From: Petrotoga sp. UBA5851
GTDB lineage: Bacteria; Thermotogota; Thermotogae; Petrotogales; Petrotogaceae
Length of the DNA: 30,650 bases
Assembly: GCA_002431635.1 (NCBI GenBank)
Contig: DJGH01000039.1
Coordinates: forward strand, 1-30,650
Direction: 5' to 3'
The notes under the pieces are model-generated. The model saw only the letters and a program-made list of their open reading frames with translations, was not told the origin of the DNA and did no database searches. Of the stretch, positions 7,982 through 15,829 are shown in pieces. Every line of letters starts with the position of its first letter. Within the stretch, counting starts at the first letter, position 1. The translations under genes were made by a program, and so were the position numbers.

Positions 7982-9341
7982 AGGATTCCTCCTTTTTTTC
8001 TTTGAATACAAGTGTAAAAGTGCTTCCGGAATTTATCTCTGATTCTACTTCTATCTCTATTCCTAACTTTTCGGAGATTTTTTTGGCAATGGAAAGTCCT
8101 AGGCCATGACCCCCTTCATTTCTTGAAAAGCTTCCTTTATAGAACCTGTCAAATATTTTTTCGAGTTTTTCTTTTTCTATACCTATTCCGTAATCCCTTA
8201 TACTCAAACGGTTATCTCCGAAGGAGATGTCTACCTGTTTTTTTTCTGAGAACTTCAGGGCATTGTCAATAAGAACTTTAAGAACTATGGAAAGATACTT
8301 TTCAGAGGTAAGTACTTCAAAAGGCTGACCATAAGTGTTAATCTGTACAGAATTTTTATCGTATATATCAGTAACGTCTTTTACAACCAAAGAAATGTCT
8401 ATGATTTCCATTTCCATGTTATAGTCCGGCTTGCTGAGAAGAAGAAGTTTTTCAATAAGATCTTTAAGGTACTCTGTTGATTTTTCAAGACTTTGGATTG
8501 ATTCGTTCAGTATGGTTTCATCCTTAAGTCCCCAGCGCTTAAGCATAGATATATATCCGGATACCGTTGTAAGGGGAGTCCGTAATTCATGAGAAACATC
8601 TGATACAAATTGTTTTTGCGTTTCATAACCACTTTGCAGTCTCTGAAGCATGGAGTTGAGTCTATCTGAGAGAATCTGAAATTCCAGGGTCTCCTGCTGC
8701 GGAATTCTTTGTTCAAGAGATTCTACATCTATTTTTGAAATCTGTCTGGATATATGTATTACAGGTCTTAGGGTTCTGACTGCAAGAACATAGGAAATGA
8801 AAAGCCCGAAAAAAGATCCGAATATTATCATCATGACGGTAACGTAGTCAAAGGTTTCTATAAAAGCAGTATATTCAAGAGAAGGTCCTCCTATGGTCAG
8901 AATGGAGTTCTCAAAAACGATGAATTTGACAAATATAAAGTATATTCCGTTGAACTTGTATATAGACGGAGGGTTTGAAAGATTGAACTTTTTATCGATC
9001 ATATTGTATGGATCGCTGAGAACCTTTCCGTCTATTATTACAATCTTTCCAGAGGTAAGATTTTTAGTAATGCTGTTGGTGGTTTCTATATTTTCAAGAA
9101 AGCTTAAAAGATCCTGCGGAAGCAGCTTGTCAACATCGTAAATTCCCTTTGATCTGGGAGGGCTGACTTGGTTTATGAAAATTTTGCTATAGGTTTTCAC
9201 AGATTCATTGGCAACAATTACCCTCAGGAAAAGGGAAACATATACCACCACAAAAACCATGGCAACTGTAAAAATTATAGTAAGCCTTAAAACTGAACTA
9301 ATTTTGTTGTTGTTCACTCTCTCTGATGACGTAGCCAACAC
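7965..9341 (-). CDS. Membrane sensor histidine kinase
   Basis: Numbering from the GTG at 9341 (458 residues): first membrane helix about 19-41, extracytoplasmic sensor region about 42-166, second helix about 167-188, HAMP linker about 189-241. HisKA follows with the phospho-acceptor His251 in FVSDVSHELRTPL. The HATPase domain has an N-box (LIDNALKFSE), a G1 box (IRDYGIGI), an F-box (FDRFYKG) and a G2 box (GHGLGLSIAK). The gene overlaps the response-regulator gene, with which it forms a standard pair. The start is uncertain: GTG at 9341 has no good RBS, and GTG at 9317 (450 residues) follows only a weak AGAGAGA. The sensor region has no family I recognise, so the signal is unknown. The position directly downstream of the secretin genes suggests envelope-related sensing. 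Confidence 0.93.
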   Translation of the reverse strand: MLATSSERVNNNKISSVLRLTIIFTVAMVFVVVYVSLFLRVIVANESVKTYSKIFINQVSPPRSKGIYDVDKLLPQDLLSFLENIETTNSITKNLTSGKIVIIDGKVLSDPYNMIDKKFNLSNPPSIYKFNGIYFIFVKFIVFENSILTIGGPSLEYTAFIETFDYVTVMMIIFGSFFGLFISYVLAVRTLRPVIHISRQISKIDVESLEQRIPQQETLEFQILSDRLNSMLQRLQSGYETQKQFVSDVSHELRTPLTTVSGYISMLKRWGLKDETILNESIQSLEKSTEYLKDLIEKLLLLSKPDYNMEMEIIDISLVVKDVTDIYDKNSVQINTYGQPFEVLTSEKYLSIVLKVLIDNALKFSEKKQVDISFGDNRLSIRDYGIGIEKEKLEKIFDRFYKGSFSRNEGGHGLGLSIAKKISEKLGIEIEVESEINSGSTFTLVFKEKKEESYDTQV

Positions 9342-9975
9342 CTCGCACGGTTTTTATATAGTCGGAACCTTCCCCGAGCTTTTTACGGAGGTAGTTTACG
9401 TAAACTTCAACAACGTTGAGGTTTTCGTCCTCACTGTATCCCCATACCTCTTCCATAATCTTTTCTTTGCTGACCACAAGGTCTTTATTAATAACAAGGA
9501 GCTTAAGTATATTAAACTCTGTAAGACTAAGATGAATTTCATTTTCCTTTACAAAGACCTGCATCTTTTCGGGATATATCTCAATGCTGCCGGCTTTAAG
9601 AAGCTCTTTAGACTTTCCAAGTCTTCTGAGCAGAGACTTTATACGCGCCAGAACTTCTTCTATTTCAAAAGGCTTTATCACATAGTCATCTGCGCTTTTC
9701 AGCCCGTGAACCCTGTCTTCAAGCTCACCCTTAGCTGTAAGCATTATTATGCCTACATCTTTATCGTAGTCTCTTACGGCTTTTGCAACCTCAAAGCCAT
9801 TCATCCTGGGAAGCATGATATCTAATAATATCACATCAGGCTTAAAATTTTCATAGAACTGTACGGCCTGTTCTCCATCGTAGGCAATCTTTGTGTTATA
9901 GCCCTCGTGTGAGAGCTCCAGTTCCAAAAGTCTTGCTATGGATTTATCATCTTCGACAATAAGAATATTAAACAT
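9298..9975 (-). CDS. OmpR/PhoB-family response regulator
   Basis: 225 residues from the ATG at 9975, chosen because AGGAGG lies 5 bases upstream; the frame continues upstream through the terminator hairpin, which cannot be coding. The receiver domain has the acidic pair D9/D10, phospho-acceptor D52 (LLDIMLP), T80 and K101 (KPF). The C-terminal winged helix has the OmpR-type signature LTEFNILKLL...VWGY...VEVYVNYLRKKL...IKTVRGVGYV. It is a DNA-binding transcription factor phosphorylated by the kinase encoded next to it. The intrinsic terminator immediately upstream means that transcription from the secretin operon must read through, or a promoter inside the upstream gene must be used. Targets are unknown; the paired promoter blocks at the QWI genes are candidates. 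Confidence 0.95.
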   Translation of the reverse strand: MFNILIVEDDKSIARLLELELSHEGYNTKIAYDGEQAVQFYENFKPDVILLDIMLPRMNGFEVAKAVRDYDKDVGIIMLTAKGELEDRVHGLKSADDYVIKPFEIEEVLARIKSLLRRLGKSKELLKAGSIEIYPEKMQVFVKENEIHLSLTEFNILKLLVINKDLVVSKEKIMEEVWGYSEDENLNVVEVYVNYLRKKLGEGSDYIKTVRGVGYVIRESEQQQN

Positions 9976-9994
9976 ATCTCCTCCTGTTTTATTC

Positions 9995-10023
9995 AAAAAG
10001 ACACCCCGTCTGGGGCGTCTTTT
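9995..10023 (-). terminator. Terminator between the secretin operon and the two-component genes
   Basis: Minus strand GACGCCCC, loop AGAC, GGGGTGTC (10019-10000, one G-U pair), followed by TTTTT. It overlaps the stop codon of the 482-aa gene and sits 20 bases before the response-regulator start. A-T flanks on both sides make it potentially bidirectional. Confidence 0.88.
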
Positions 10024-11470
10024 AAAACTCAAAAGTGGCAAATGCAGCTATTTTATACTTTAAGTCAAGACCTGCCTGTGCCTGAACTGTCAGAGGGAAC
10101 AGAATATTCGCCTGGGCACTTACAAAGGCTTTAGGTCTTATGGTGTAACTGTTGGGCATAAGATAAGAAAAGTCCACCCCGCCTCCTGCTTCAATGTACT
10201 TAAGCAGACCGTAATCCTGCAGTATCCTCCATGCAGCAGAAAGGTTGTACTCAAGTCCGGTGAAAGAAGGTGAAATTTCAGATTTTTCAAAGCTAAGCAT
10301 GGTATTAAGCATAAACTCACCGTAAAGGCTGAAAGGATCAATTTTTTGTGTTTCTCCGATGCCCGCTTTCATGAAAATTTTTCCTTTATTATCGGCTGTG
10401 AGCGATATTATTCCCTGAAGATCCGATACTATTGAGCTTACAAAGTCCAGCCTGAAATAATCTTTAAAATCATATAAGAACGATATGTTGCCTGAGTTCA
10501 TATTAACAGATGAATAAAGGCAGGGTCTGAGAGTCTGATCCATAGATATTCCTGCGCTTATGCTTGCATAGCTTCTTGCATCTTTTGAAAGGCTTACTTC
10601 AAGCTTAGGCATAAGATTAAAGGATACCACATAAAATTTTCCCCCTATAACGTATGTTGCGTATATAGGTTCATTTATGTTCTGAGCGCTGGTCAAGATA
10701 CCTGAGCTTTCCCCAGAAGTTACTATTTCAGTAGATATGCTGAACTGGTTTTTATCAACAGCTACTTTTCCCTTAAGAGTACTGAAATCTTTTGTAAACT
10801 CAAACTGAGCACTTTTATCCATCTGTAGATACCCTATCTCAACAAGTGTGGTAAGTCTGGTAAAGTTTCTTGTGAGAAAGTTAAGGGAGTTGGCATATTT
10901 TATGGGAAAATCAAAGTAATTCAGCTTCTGTATAGCTGTGAAGGCGCTCTGGGAAACAGAGTAGATGTTGTAGATAAAAGTATAACCTGTTCCGAGCTTG
11001 TCCAGCTGGCTTATGATATCTATAGCTTTCTGGGCAACCTGGTCTTTACCGTAAACTACAATAAAATCGGCTCCCTCTATATACTTGACCCTTTCACCGA
11101 ACTGGTTCAAGACATCCTTTATATAATCTGTAGTGATATTGTCAAGCTTAACAACATTTGGTTTGTTAAGAAGGATTGAAATTTCTGACGGTGTGTCAAG
11201 AGAACCTACGACATATATTCCTTCGGCAATCTTTTCATAGTCGTAAGGAGTGCCGTAAAGTATGAGTTCCAGGGCAGACTCAACACTTATGCTCATTAAA
11301 GTCATGGTTACAGTACCCTTGACTTCCGAACCGACGATGATAGTAACCCCCTGGGAAGTAGCTATCTGGTCTATGGCATTTGAGATCTCGGTTTCATAGA
11401 AGCTTATATCAAATGCATATGTTATGCAAAAGCTCAGCAATACAAAGGATATGAAGATCAACTTTTTCAT
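10022..11470 (-). CDS. Secretin N-domain protein with barrel-like C-terminus
   Basis: 482 residues. Signal peptide 1-19 (cleaved after TYA). An STN-type secretin short domain covers about 20-92 (ISFYETEISNAIDQIATSQG...VTMTLMSISVESALELIL). A second N1/NolW-like domain covers about 100-165 (VVKLDNITTDYIKDVLNQFG...DFIVVYGKDQVAQKAIDIISQLD). After that the secretin pore motif is absent. Instead there are about 300 residues of alternating polar/hydrophobic strands ending in FATFEF, with the terminal Phe usual for BamA-inserted barrels. ATGA overlaps the stop of the secretin gene, so translation is coupled. I infer an outer-membrane protein that uses secretin-type N-domains to dock to the neighbouring secretin or its cargo. 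The architecture is unusual; the barrel is inferred from the strand pattern only. Confidence 0.75.
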   Translation of the reverse strand: MKKLIFISFVLLSFCITYAFDISFYETEISNAIDQIATSQGVTIIVGSEVKGTVTMTLMSISVESALELILYGTPYDYEKIAEGIYVVGSLDTPSEISILLNKPNVVKLDNITTDYIKDVLNQFGERVKYIEGADFIVVYGKDQVAQKAIDIISQLDKLGTGYTFIYNIYSVSQSAFTAIQKLNYFDFPIKYANSLNFLTRNFTRLTTLVEIGYLQMDKSAQFEFTKDFSTLKGKVAVDKNQFSISTEIVTSGESSGILTSAQNINEPIYATYVIGGKFYVVSFNLMPKLEVSLSKDARSYASISAGISMDQTLRPCLYSSVNMNSGNISFLYDFKDYFRLDFVSSIVSDLQGIISLTADNKGKIFMKAGIGETQKIDPFSLYGEFMLNTMLSFEKSEISPSFTGLEYNLSAAWRILQDYGLLKYIEAGGGVDFSYLMPNSYTIRPKAFVSAQANILFPLTVQAQAGLDLKYKIAAFATFEF

Positions 11471-12630
11471 TGTATTTCACCACCGCTTGCATGGCAGTTA
11501 ACCAGGAAGATTAGCTGCTGTTCTACTTCTTTCTCTATCTTGGTTTTGAAAAACATCCCTATTCCCGGAATCTTTGAAATAAGCGGAACTCCTATCTCAA
11601 CTTGTGAAGATGTTGAGTAGTTGAAGGAACCTATGGTTCCTTCCTGGTCAAGATTAAGTATAAAATCTGTGACAAGCTTGTTGGATATTATTGAATTGCT
11701 TTCTTTTTCAACTATTCTGCGGTCTTTAAGCTCAATATCAGCGTTTATCCTGACTTTCTTGCCGGTCATAAGGAACGGTATGATTTTTATGCTGAAACCG
11801 GTATAGTCATTTTCTTCTTTGGTAAGCTTCAAAGGATCTATAAGCTTTCCAGATATAGTGCCCGACATTCCAGAGATAACACTCAGTTTGGAATTTGCCA
11901 CAACCTGGGCTTTGCCTTCTGTTATGGCTTTATTCAGAACAAGAGCAAAGTTCTCATTACCCAGATCAAAGATCATTTCCAGAAGATCATCATAAAAATA
12001 AAGACCTTTTTCGGTATTTCTTGTATACTTCGGAGGGGAAGATTTGTTATAGATGTTCAGATCCTCAATTCCCCACTTTCTGAATACTTCCGTGTCCAGC
12101 TGCACAACTTTTACTTCTATGACCATTTCCGGACGGCCCATATCAATCTTCCGGATTGCGTTGGCAATAACCCCTGCAATTTTCGGGGGAGCATTTATAA
12201 CTACAAGACTTTGATCCTGTTCGGAAAAAGAAACAAACTTCTGAAGATACCTGGGAAGAAGCTGAACCAGATTTTTGGCGTTAAGGTAACGTGTTTTCAT
12301 AACAAAAGTATCGTTTAGATGTATGGAAGTACCTGAAGAAGGGTCGGGTACACCTACCAGATAGTAGTCCTCAATCTGCTTATAAGCATATCCGAAAGGC
12401 ATAAGAATCATTTCAAGTGCTTTAGAAAAAGGCTTGTCTTTTATTTCCACCGTTACGTAACCGGCTATATTGGGATCCAGAAGAATAGTGGTTCCAAAAT
12501 CCATAGAAAGATTCGAAATGGCTTCACGTATATCGGTCTGGAAAAAAGAGTAGTTGGCGAGATCCTGCGTCTGCGCCTGCACCAGACCATACAGAAATAC
12601 AATCAGAATAAGCCCGGTTAATTTTTTCAT
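11467..12630 (-). CDS. Compact secretin (GspD/PilQ-type outer-membrane channel)
   Basis: 387 residues, much shorter than typical GspD or PilQ (about 600-700). Signal peptide 1-19 (cleaved after VQA). An STN domain covers about 25-95 (FFQTDIREAISNLSMDFG...VTVEIKDKPFSKALEMIL). An N1/NolW-like domain lies at about 105-160 (VMKTRYLNAKNLVQLLPRYL...LVVINAPPKIAGVIANAI). The secretin pore domain covers about 165-385, with VIEVKVVQLD, ANSKLSVISG and the closing signature VPLISKIPGIGMFF...EQQLIFLV. Secretins form large multimeric outer-membrane gates for type II secretion, type IV pili and phage export. The start ATG has AGGAGTG upstream, 23 bases after the stop of the chaperone-like gene. No ATPase, platform protein or prepilin gene is present in the window, so the partner machinery is elsewhere or absent. 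Confidence 0.92.
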   Translation of the reverse strand: MKKLTGLILIVFLYGLVQAQTQDLANYSFFQTDIREAISNLSMDFGTTILLDPNIAGYVTVEIKDKPFSKALEMILMPFGYAYKQIEDYYLVGVPDPSSGTSIHLNDTFVMKTRYLNAKNLVQLLPRYLQKFVSFSEQDQSLVVINAPPKIAGVIANAIRKIDMGRPEMVIEVKVVQLDTEVFRKWGIEDLNIYNKSSPPKYTRNTEKGLYFYDDLLEMIFDLGNENFALVLNKAITEGKAQVVANSKLSVISGMSGTISGKLIDPLKLTKEENDYTGFSIKIIPFLMTGKKVRINADIELKDRRIVEKESNSIISNKLVTDFILNLDQEGTIGSFNYSTSSQVEIGVPLISKIPGIGMFFKTKIEKEVEQQLIFLVNCHASGGEIQ

Positions 12631-12653
12631 CAGATCACTCCTGAAAAGGTAAT

Positions 12654-14231
12654 TTATTTTACCTTGAAGTCAATGCTCTCCTGCTTGGTTATAGGATTGC
12701 CTGCAGTATCAGTTCCCATGGTGTGTATTATCTGTACTGTAATCTTGTCAGCGTTTTCTTCAAGAGCAAGGTCATAGTTTATAGTAACTTCCGTATCAGG
12801 ATATATATATACATTCTGATATGGCTTGGTGCTTTCTCCTACCATCTGGTTTGTCTGACTGTTGAACTTATATACAAGCATGTCATACTTGATTCTGGAG
12901 TTACCTTCATTTTTAAGCTTTAAAGATATATGGGCAACAGTTTTATCCTCGGAAAGAGTTGCATCTTTTCCGGTTACAGTCATGGTATAGTTGTTTTCTC
13001 CAAAATCAACAATAATAGGTAACTGTATATTTTTTACAAGAGTTTTTTCTGAAAGCTTTCCGCTTGCATCAAGATTAAGGTAGCCGTAGTATTCACCCTT
13101 GAGAGAGTCAAGTGTTGCTCTTCTGTAATCAAACGTCAAGGTAACAGGGCTTGAAGATGAAGCAAAAGCTCTTGAGAGAATATCTTTGGTGGTTCTAAGG
13201 GTAACGTACTTTGAATCCATCAGTCTGGAATAACCTTCGACTCCGGTAAAACCTGAAAAATCATTTACTAGTGAAGGAGTTACTGTTGCATCCACGTAAT
13301 CGCTGTTTACAATAAGCACATTGGTGTTGACAGGATTTACCTGTATTCCTCTTGAAGAAGCCCTTTTCTCAATTTTTACATAAAGTTCCTTAGGATCTGT
13401 TGAAAGAAGCAGAGTTTTTCTGCTCTGTTCTATTTCAGCAGGTACTATCAGTTCGGTCTGAAAATTGGTTTTCCCCTTGTAAAAATCCTGGTATCCGTAG
13501 TCCATAGCAAACTGAACCTGATATGTTCCGGGTGGTATTACCCTGTCAATATTGAAAACAAGGGTTCTGTTTTTTTTAGGAGAAACAAACTCACTATCAT
13601 TCTGATCTATGCTTAAGGATGCGACAATTTTTTTCATGGAATCAGATTTTATATCTATTCTTCCCCATACAGAGGCTATCCAGTCGCTCGGGTTTGAGAT
13701 TTCAAGTTCCAGACGGATACCCTTAAGTTCTTCCGCTTCTTTCACCAGATCAGCTTTTGACGAGTTTACATACGTTTTTTCTTTGTTACCCTGACCCGAT
13801 ACAATAAGTTGGACAACTCCAACATAATTTATCCTGTATGCCACCTGTCCAGTGGTTATAGGGGAAGCGGAGGTAAAAGTAAAGGAGGCAAAGTAGCTTC
13901 CTGCAGCATTTGAAGGAACCTTCACTTTGAACTTCTGTATTGATTTTTCTCCGGGGAGTATTCTGAGTTCGTTGGGCATGGTAACCCAACTTACAAATGA
14001 CCGTTCATAGCTATCGTCATAGATCCAGCCTTTACCTGCGGGATCGATGTAAACACCTTTGGTTATTATCGAAACCGTTTCGGGTGAGTTGGTAGTGTTT
14101 GAAAGGATAAACTCGATTTCTTTTTCTTCGTTAGGGTTTGCTTGTATGGTCTGTATCAGCGGTTGTACCATAAATCCAAAGACTGCCGCTGAAATGTAGG
14201 TAAAAAACAGAATGAAAAGTAACTTTTTCAT
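12654..14231 (-). CDS. Secreted PapD/DUF916-like Ig-fold protein
   Basis: 525 residues; signal peptide about 1-19 (AAVFG). The N-terminal ~140 residues read like a PapD-type chaperone or DUF916 domain: PLIQTIQANPNEEKEIEFIL, then N-T-T-N-S-P-E-T-V, SFVSWVTMP, LRILPGEKSIQKFKVKVPS and AGSYFASFTF. A second beta-sandwich follows (about 165-275), then a middle region without recognised motifs. A C-terminal Ig-like strand set starts near residue 415 (VAHISLKLKNEGNSRIKYD). No membrane anchor is seen. The start has GGGGAGG 7 bases upstream. It heads the secretin operon, and the QWI-protein gene is immediately upstream. By family analogy it could escort or cap secreted subunits, or bind peptidoglycan as DUF916 proteins do. 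This role is inference. Confidence 0.72.
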   Translation of the reverse strand: MKKLLFILFFTYISAAVFGFMVQPLIQTIQANPNEEKEIEFILSNTTNSPETVSIITKGVYIDPAGKGWIYDDSYERSFVSWVTMPNELRILPGEKSIQKFKVKVPSNAAGSYFASFTFTSASPITTGQVAYRINYVGVVQLIVSGQGNKEKTYVNSSKADLVKEAEELKGIRLELEISNPSDWIASVWGRIDIKSDSMKKIVASLSIDQNDSEFVSPKKNRTLVFNIDRVIPPGTYQVQFAMDYGYQDFYKGKTNFQTELIVPAEIEQSRKTLLLSTDPKELYVKIEKRASSRGIQVNPVNTNVLIVNSDYVDATVTPSLVNDFSGFTGVEGYSRLMDSKYVTLRTTKDILSRAFASSSSPVTLTFDYRRATLDSLKGEYYGYLNLDASGKLSEKTLVKNIQLPIIVDFGENNYTMTVTGKDATLSEDKTVAHISLKLKNEGNSRIKYDMLVYKFNSQTNQMVGESTKPYQNVYIYPDTEVTINYDLALEENADKITVQIIHTMGTDTAGNPITKQESIDFKVK

Positions 14232-14268
14232 TTATATGCCTCCCCTCTAATTATTTATTTACATGATT

Positions 14269-14277
14269 ATTGTATCA
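14269..14277 (-). promoter_or_regulatory. Extended -10 promoter of the secretin operon
   Basis: Minus strand TGATACAAT (TGn plus TACAAT at 14274-14269), about 38 bases before the start of the 525-aa gene and downstream of a terminator. No strong -35 at the right distance. Confidence 0.45.
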
Positions 14278-14301
14278 TAAAAACCTTATCAAATAGCATA
14301 A

Positions 14302-14334
14302 AAATTAAGGGGCTTGCGCCCCTTTTATTATTAT
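14302..14334 (-). terminator. Terminator after the 190-aa QWI gene
   Basis: Minus strand AAGGGGC, GCAA tetraloop, GCCCCTT, then a T-rich tail (AATTTTT). It separates the small secreted-protein gene from the secretin operon, so the small gene can be expressed at a higher level with partial read-through. Confidence 0.82.
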
Positions 14335-14336
14335 TT

Positions 14337-14909
14337 TTAATCAAAAACAATTGTAGGTTTAAAAGTTATCGTATAGTTTATAACCGCACCGTTTCTATCA
14401 GTAGGAGTAAAGTTTTTGTCAATATTGAATATAGCTTTTATATCAAAAGAATGAGACTTTACTGCTTCGATTCTGTCTAAAGTAGCAGAAGCACTTGTTT
14501 TGCCTGGTACAACCTTAAAATTTTCAGAATATATGCTTTCTCTTGGTATCATATTTACTCGGGTAATTGAATTGACAATTTTTTCTGAGTCTGAATTTGA
14601 AGTCGGTTCTATGACAAGATCAATCAATAGTGAGTTGTTGGAATGTACGTTGAATGTTCCCAGAAGTTCTCCTGCCCCGTCAGCACCCTGCCACTGGTCG
14701 GCATAGTACTGAAATCTCAGTTCGCTTACAGGGTCAATGCTTGCCCTTATCCACTGATAAACATAGACTGTCACAGAAGCTTGTAAAGTAGCGTTTGTAT
14801 TGGACTGAAACTGTTCATGGGGTTTGTTGATAATAGGATATGTACTATTGGCGAAAAGACCTATTGCCATCAAACTGATCAGTGATATCAACAGAATAAT
14901 TTTTTTCAT
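14337..14909 (-). CDS. Secreted QWI-motif protein, paralogue of the protein at 6650-7324
   Basis: Unrecognised 190-residue exported protein. Signal peptide 1-20 (cleaved after LFA), then NSTYPIIN and the motif TVYVYQWI near residues 47-54. The middle has GTFNVHSNNSLLIDLVIEP. The end is a strand pair (INYTITFKPTIVFD). The overall pattern suggests a single beta-sandwich. No cysteine is present in the mature part. The resemblance to the 224-aa protein covers the start of the mature chain, the QWI motif, the S-N-hydrophobic segment and the terminal strand. The start ATG follows GGAGGTGACTT. It has its own promoter and a strong terminator before the chaperone-like gene, the layout expected for an abundant subunit followed by its export genes. 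That role is inferred. Confidence 0.75.
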   Translation of the reverse strand: MKKIILLISLISLMAIGLFANSTYPIINKPHEQFQSNTNATLQASVTVYVYQWIRASIDPVSELRFQYYADQWQGADGAGELLGTFNVHSNNSLLIDLVIEPTSNSDSEKIVNSITRVNMIPRESIYSENFKVVPGKTSASATLDRIEAVKSHSFDIKAIFNIDKNFTPTDRNGAVINYTITFKPTIVFD

Positions 14910-14930
14910 AAGTCACCTCCGTAAATTTTA

Positions 14931-14971
14931 TTTTCTGACTAAATCTTATACGAGGTGTGTAAACAATCAAG
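14931..14971 (-). promoter_or_regulatory. Promoter block shared with the other QWI gene
   Basis: Minus strand: -35 TTGATT (14970-14965), 16-base spacer, TAAGAT (14948-14943). GTTTACACA follows the -35, and TCAGAAAA lies downstream. It matches 7357-7397 at 27 of 41 positions without gaps. Confidence 0.62.
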
Positions 14972-15031
14972 TGTTTTTATTACATGATAAAAACAAAAAA
15001 GTTACAACTTGATTTCTAAAAAATACTTTTT

Positions 15032-15829
15032 TTACATTCCGTCATGTTTGATTTTATACATAAGAATATACTTTTCCAACGGAATCTGCTCCGGTCTGAG
15101 AAGAGGATCTATTCCGCATCTTAAAAGAAAATCCGTAGGATCGTCCAGGATAGGTCTGAGATTATTCTTAATATTCTTCCTTCTCTGGGAAAAACAAACA
15201 TGAATAAATCCGAAAAAATCCTTGTCATCTGGGCTAAATCCCCGGTAAGGAGTCAGAGAAACCACCATGGAATCGACCTTTGGAGACGGAATAAACTCGG
15301 TACGCGGAACAATGAACTCCTCTTTTACGGTGCAGTAGTACTGTACAAATATACTCAGCGGACTGTATTCTTTTCCTTGTACTGCAGCCATACGTTCTCC
15401 GAACTCTTTCTGAACCATCAGTACAGCTTTTTCAAAAACAAGCCCAGATGAAAAAATTTTCTGGAGGATAGGTGAGGATATATTATATGGAATATTGGCC
15501 ACATACTTAACTTTTGGAGGATGTACTGCCAGATCTGCCCTTAGAAAGTCTTCAAAGAGTATCTGTACATTTTTATAACTGCAAAATCTTTCAGTGAGAA
15601 GCTCCTTCAATGACAGGTCAGCCTCGTATGCAATAATATTTGCTCCGCTTGCGGCAAGTTTTTCTGTCATAGTTCCGGCTCCGGGACCGATTTCAATAAC
15701 CGTTTCATCTTGCTTTATCAGAGCAGTATCAACTATTTTTTGGACTGTTTCCTCAGAATTTAGGAAGTTCTGCCCGAATGATTTTTTAAGATGAAGTCCG
15801 TACTTTCTTATCCACTGTAAAGTGTTCAT
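15032..15829 (-). CDS. rsmA: 16S rRNA dimethyladenosine transferase
   Basis: 265 residues, full length for RsmA/KsgA, which dimethylates two adjacent adenines in the 3' helix of 16S rRNA (A1518/A1519 in E. coli) with S-adenosylmethionine. Visible signatures: KKSFGQNFL near the start, SAM-binding motif I EIGPGAGTMTE, and the catalytic NIPYNISSPIL (NLPY-type motif IV). The family element PSPKVDSMVVSL is followed by FSQRRKNIKNNL. The ATG overlaps the pyrG stop by 4 bases (ATGA), with GGAG just upstream inside pyrG, so translation is coupled to pyrG. No clear terminator follows. Confidence 0.97.
   Translation of the reverse strand: MNTLQWIRKYGLHLKKSFGQNFLNSEETVQKIVDTALIKQDETVIEIGPGAGTMTEKLAASGANIIAYEADLSLKELLTERFCSYKNVQILFEDFLRADLAVHPPKVKYVANIPYNISSPILQKIFSSGLVFEKAVLMVQKEFGERMAAVQGKEYSPLSIFVQYYCTVKEEFIVPRTEFIPSPKVDSMVVSLTPYRGFSPDDKDFFGFIHVCFSQRRKNIKNNLRPILDDPTDFLLRCGIDPLLRPEQIPLEKYILMYKIKHDGM

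Noticed and set aside
9208..9825. 205-codon plus-strand frame over the kinase and regulator genes
   Set aside because: It is antisense to two genes with complete, well-defined motifs, and its translation has no recognisable domain.
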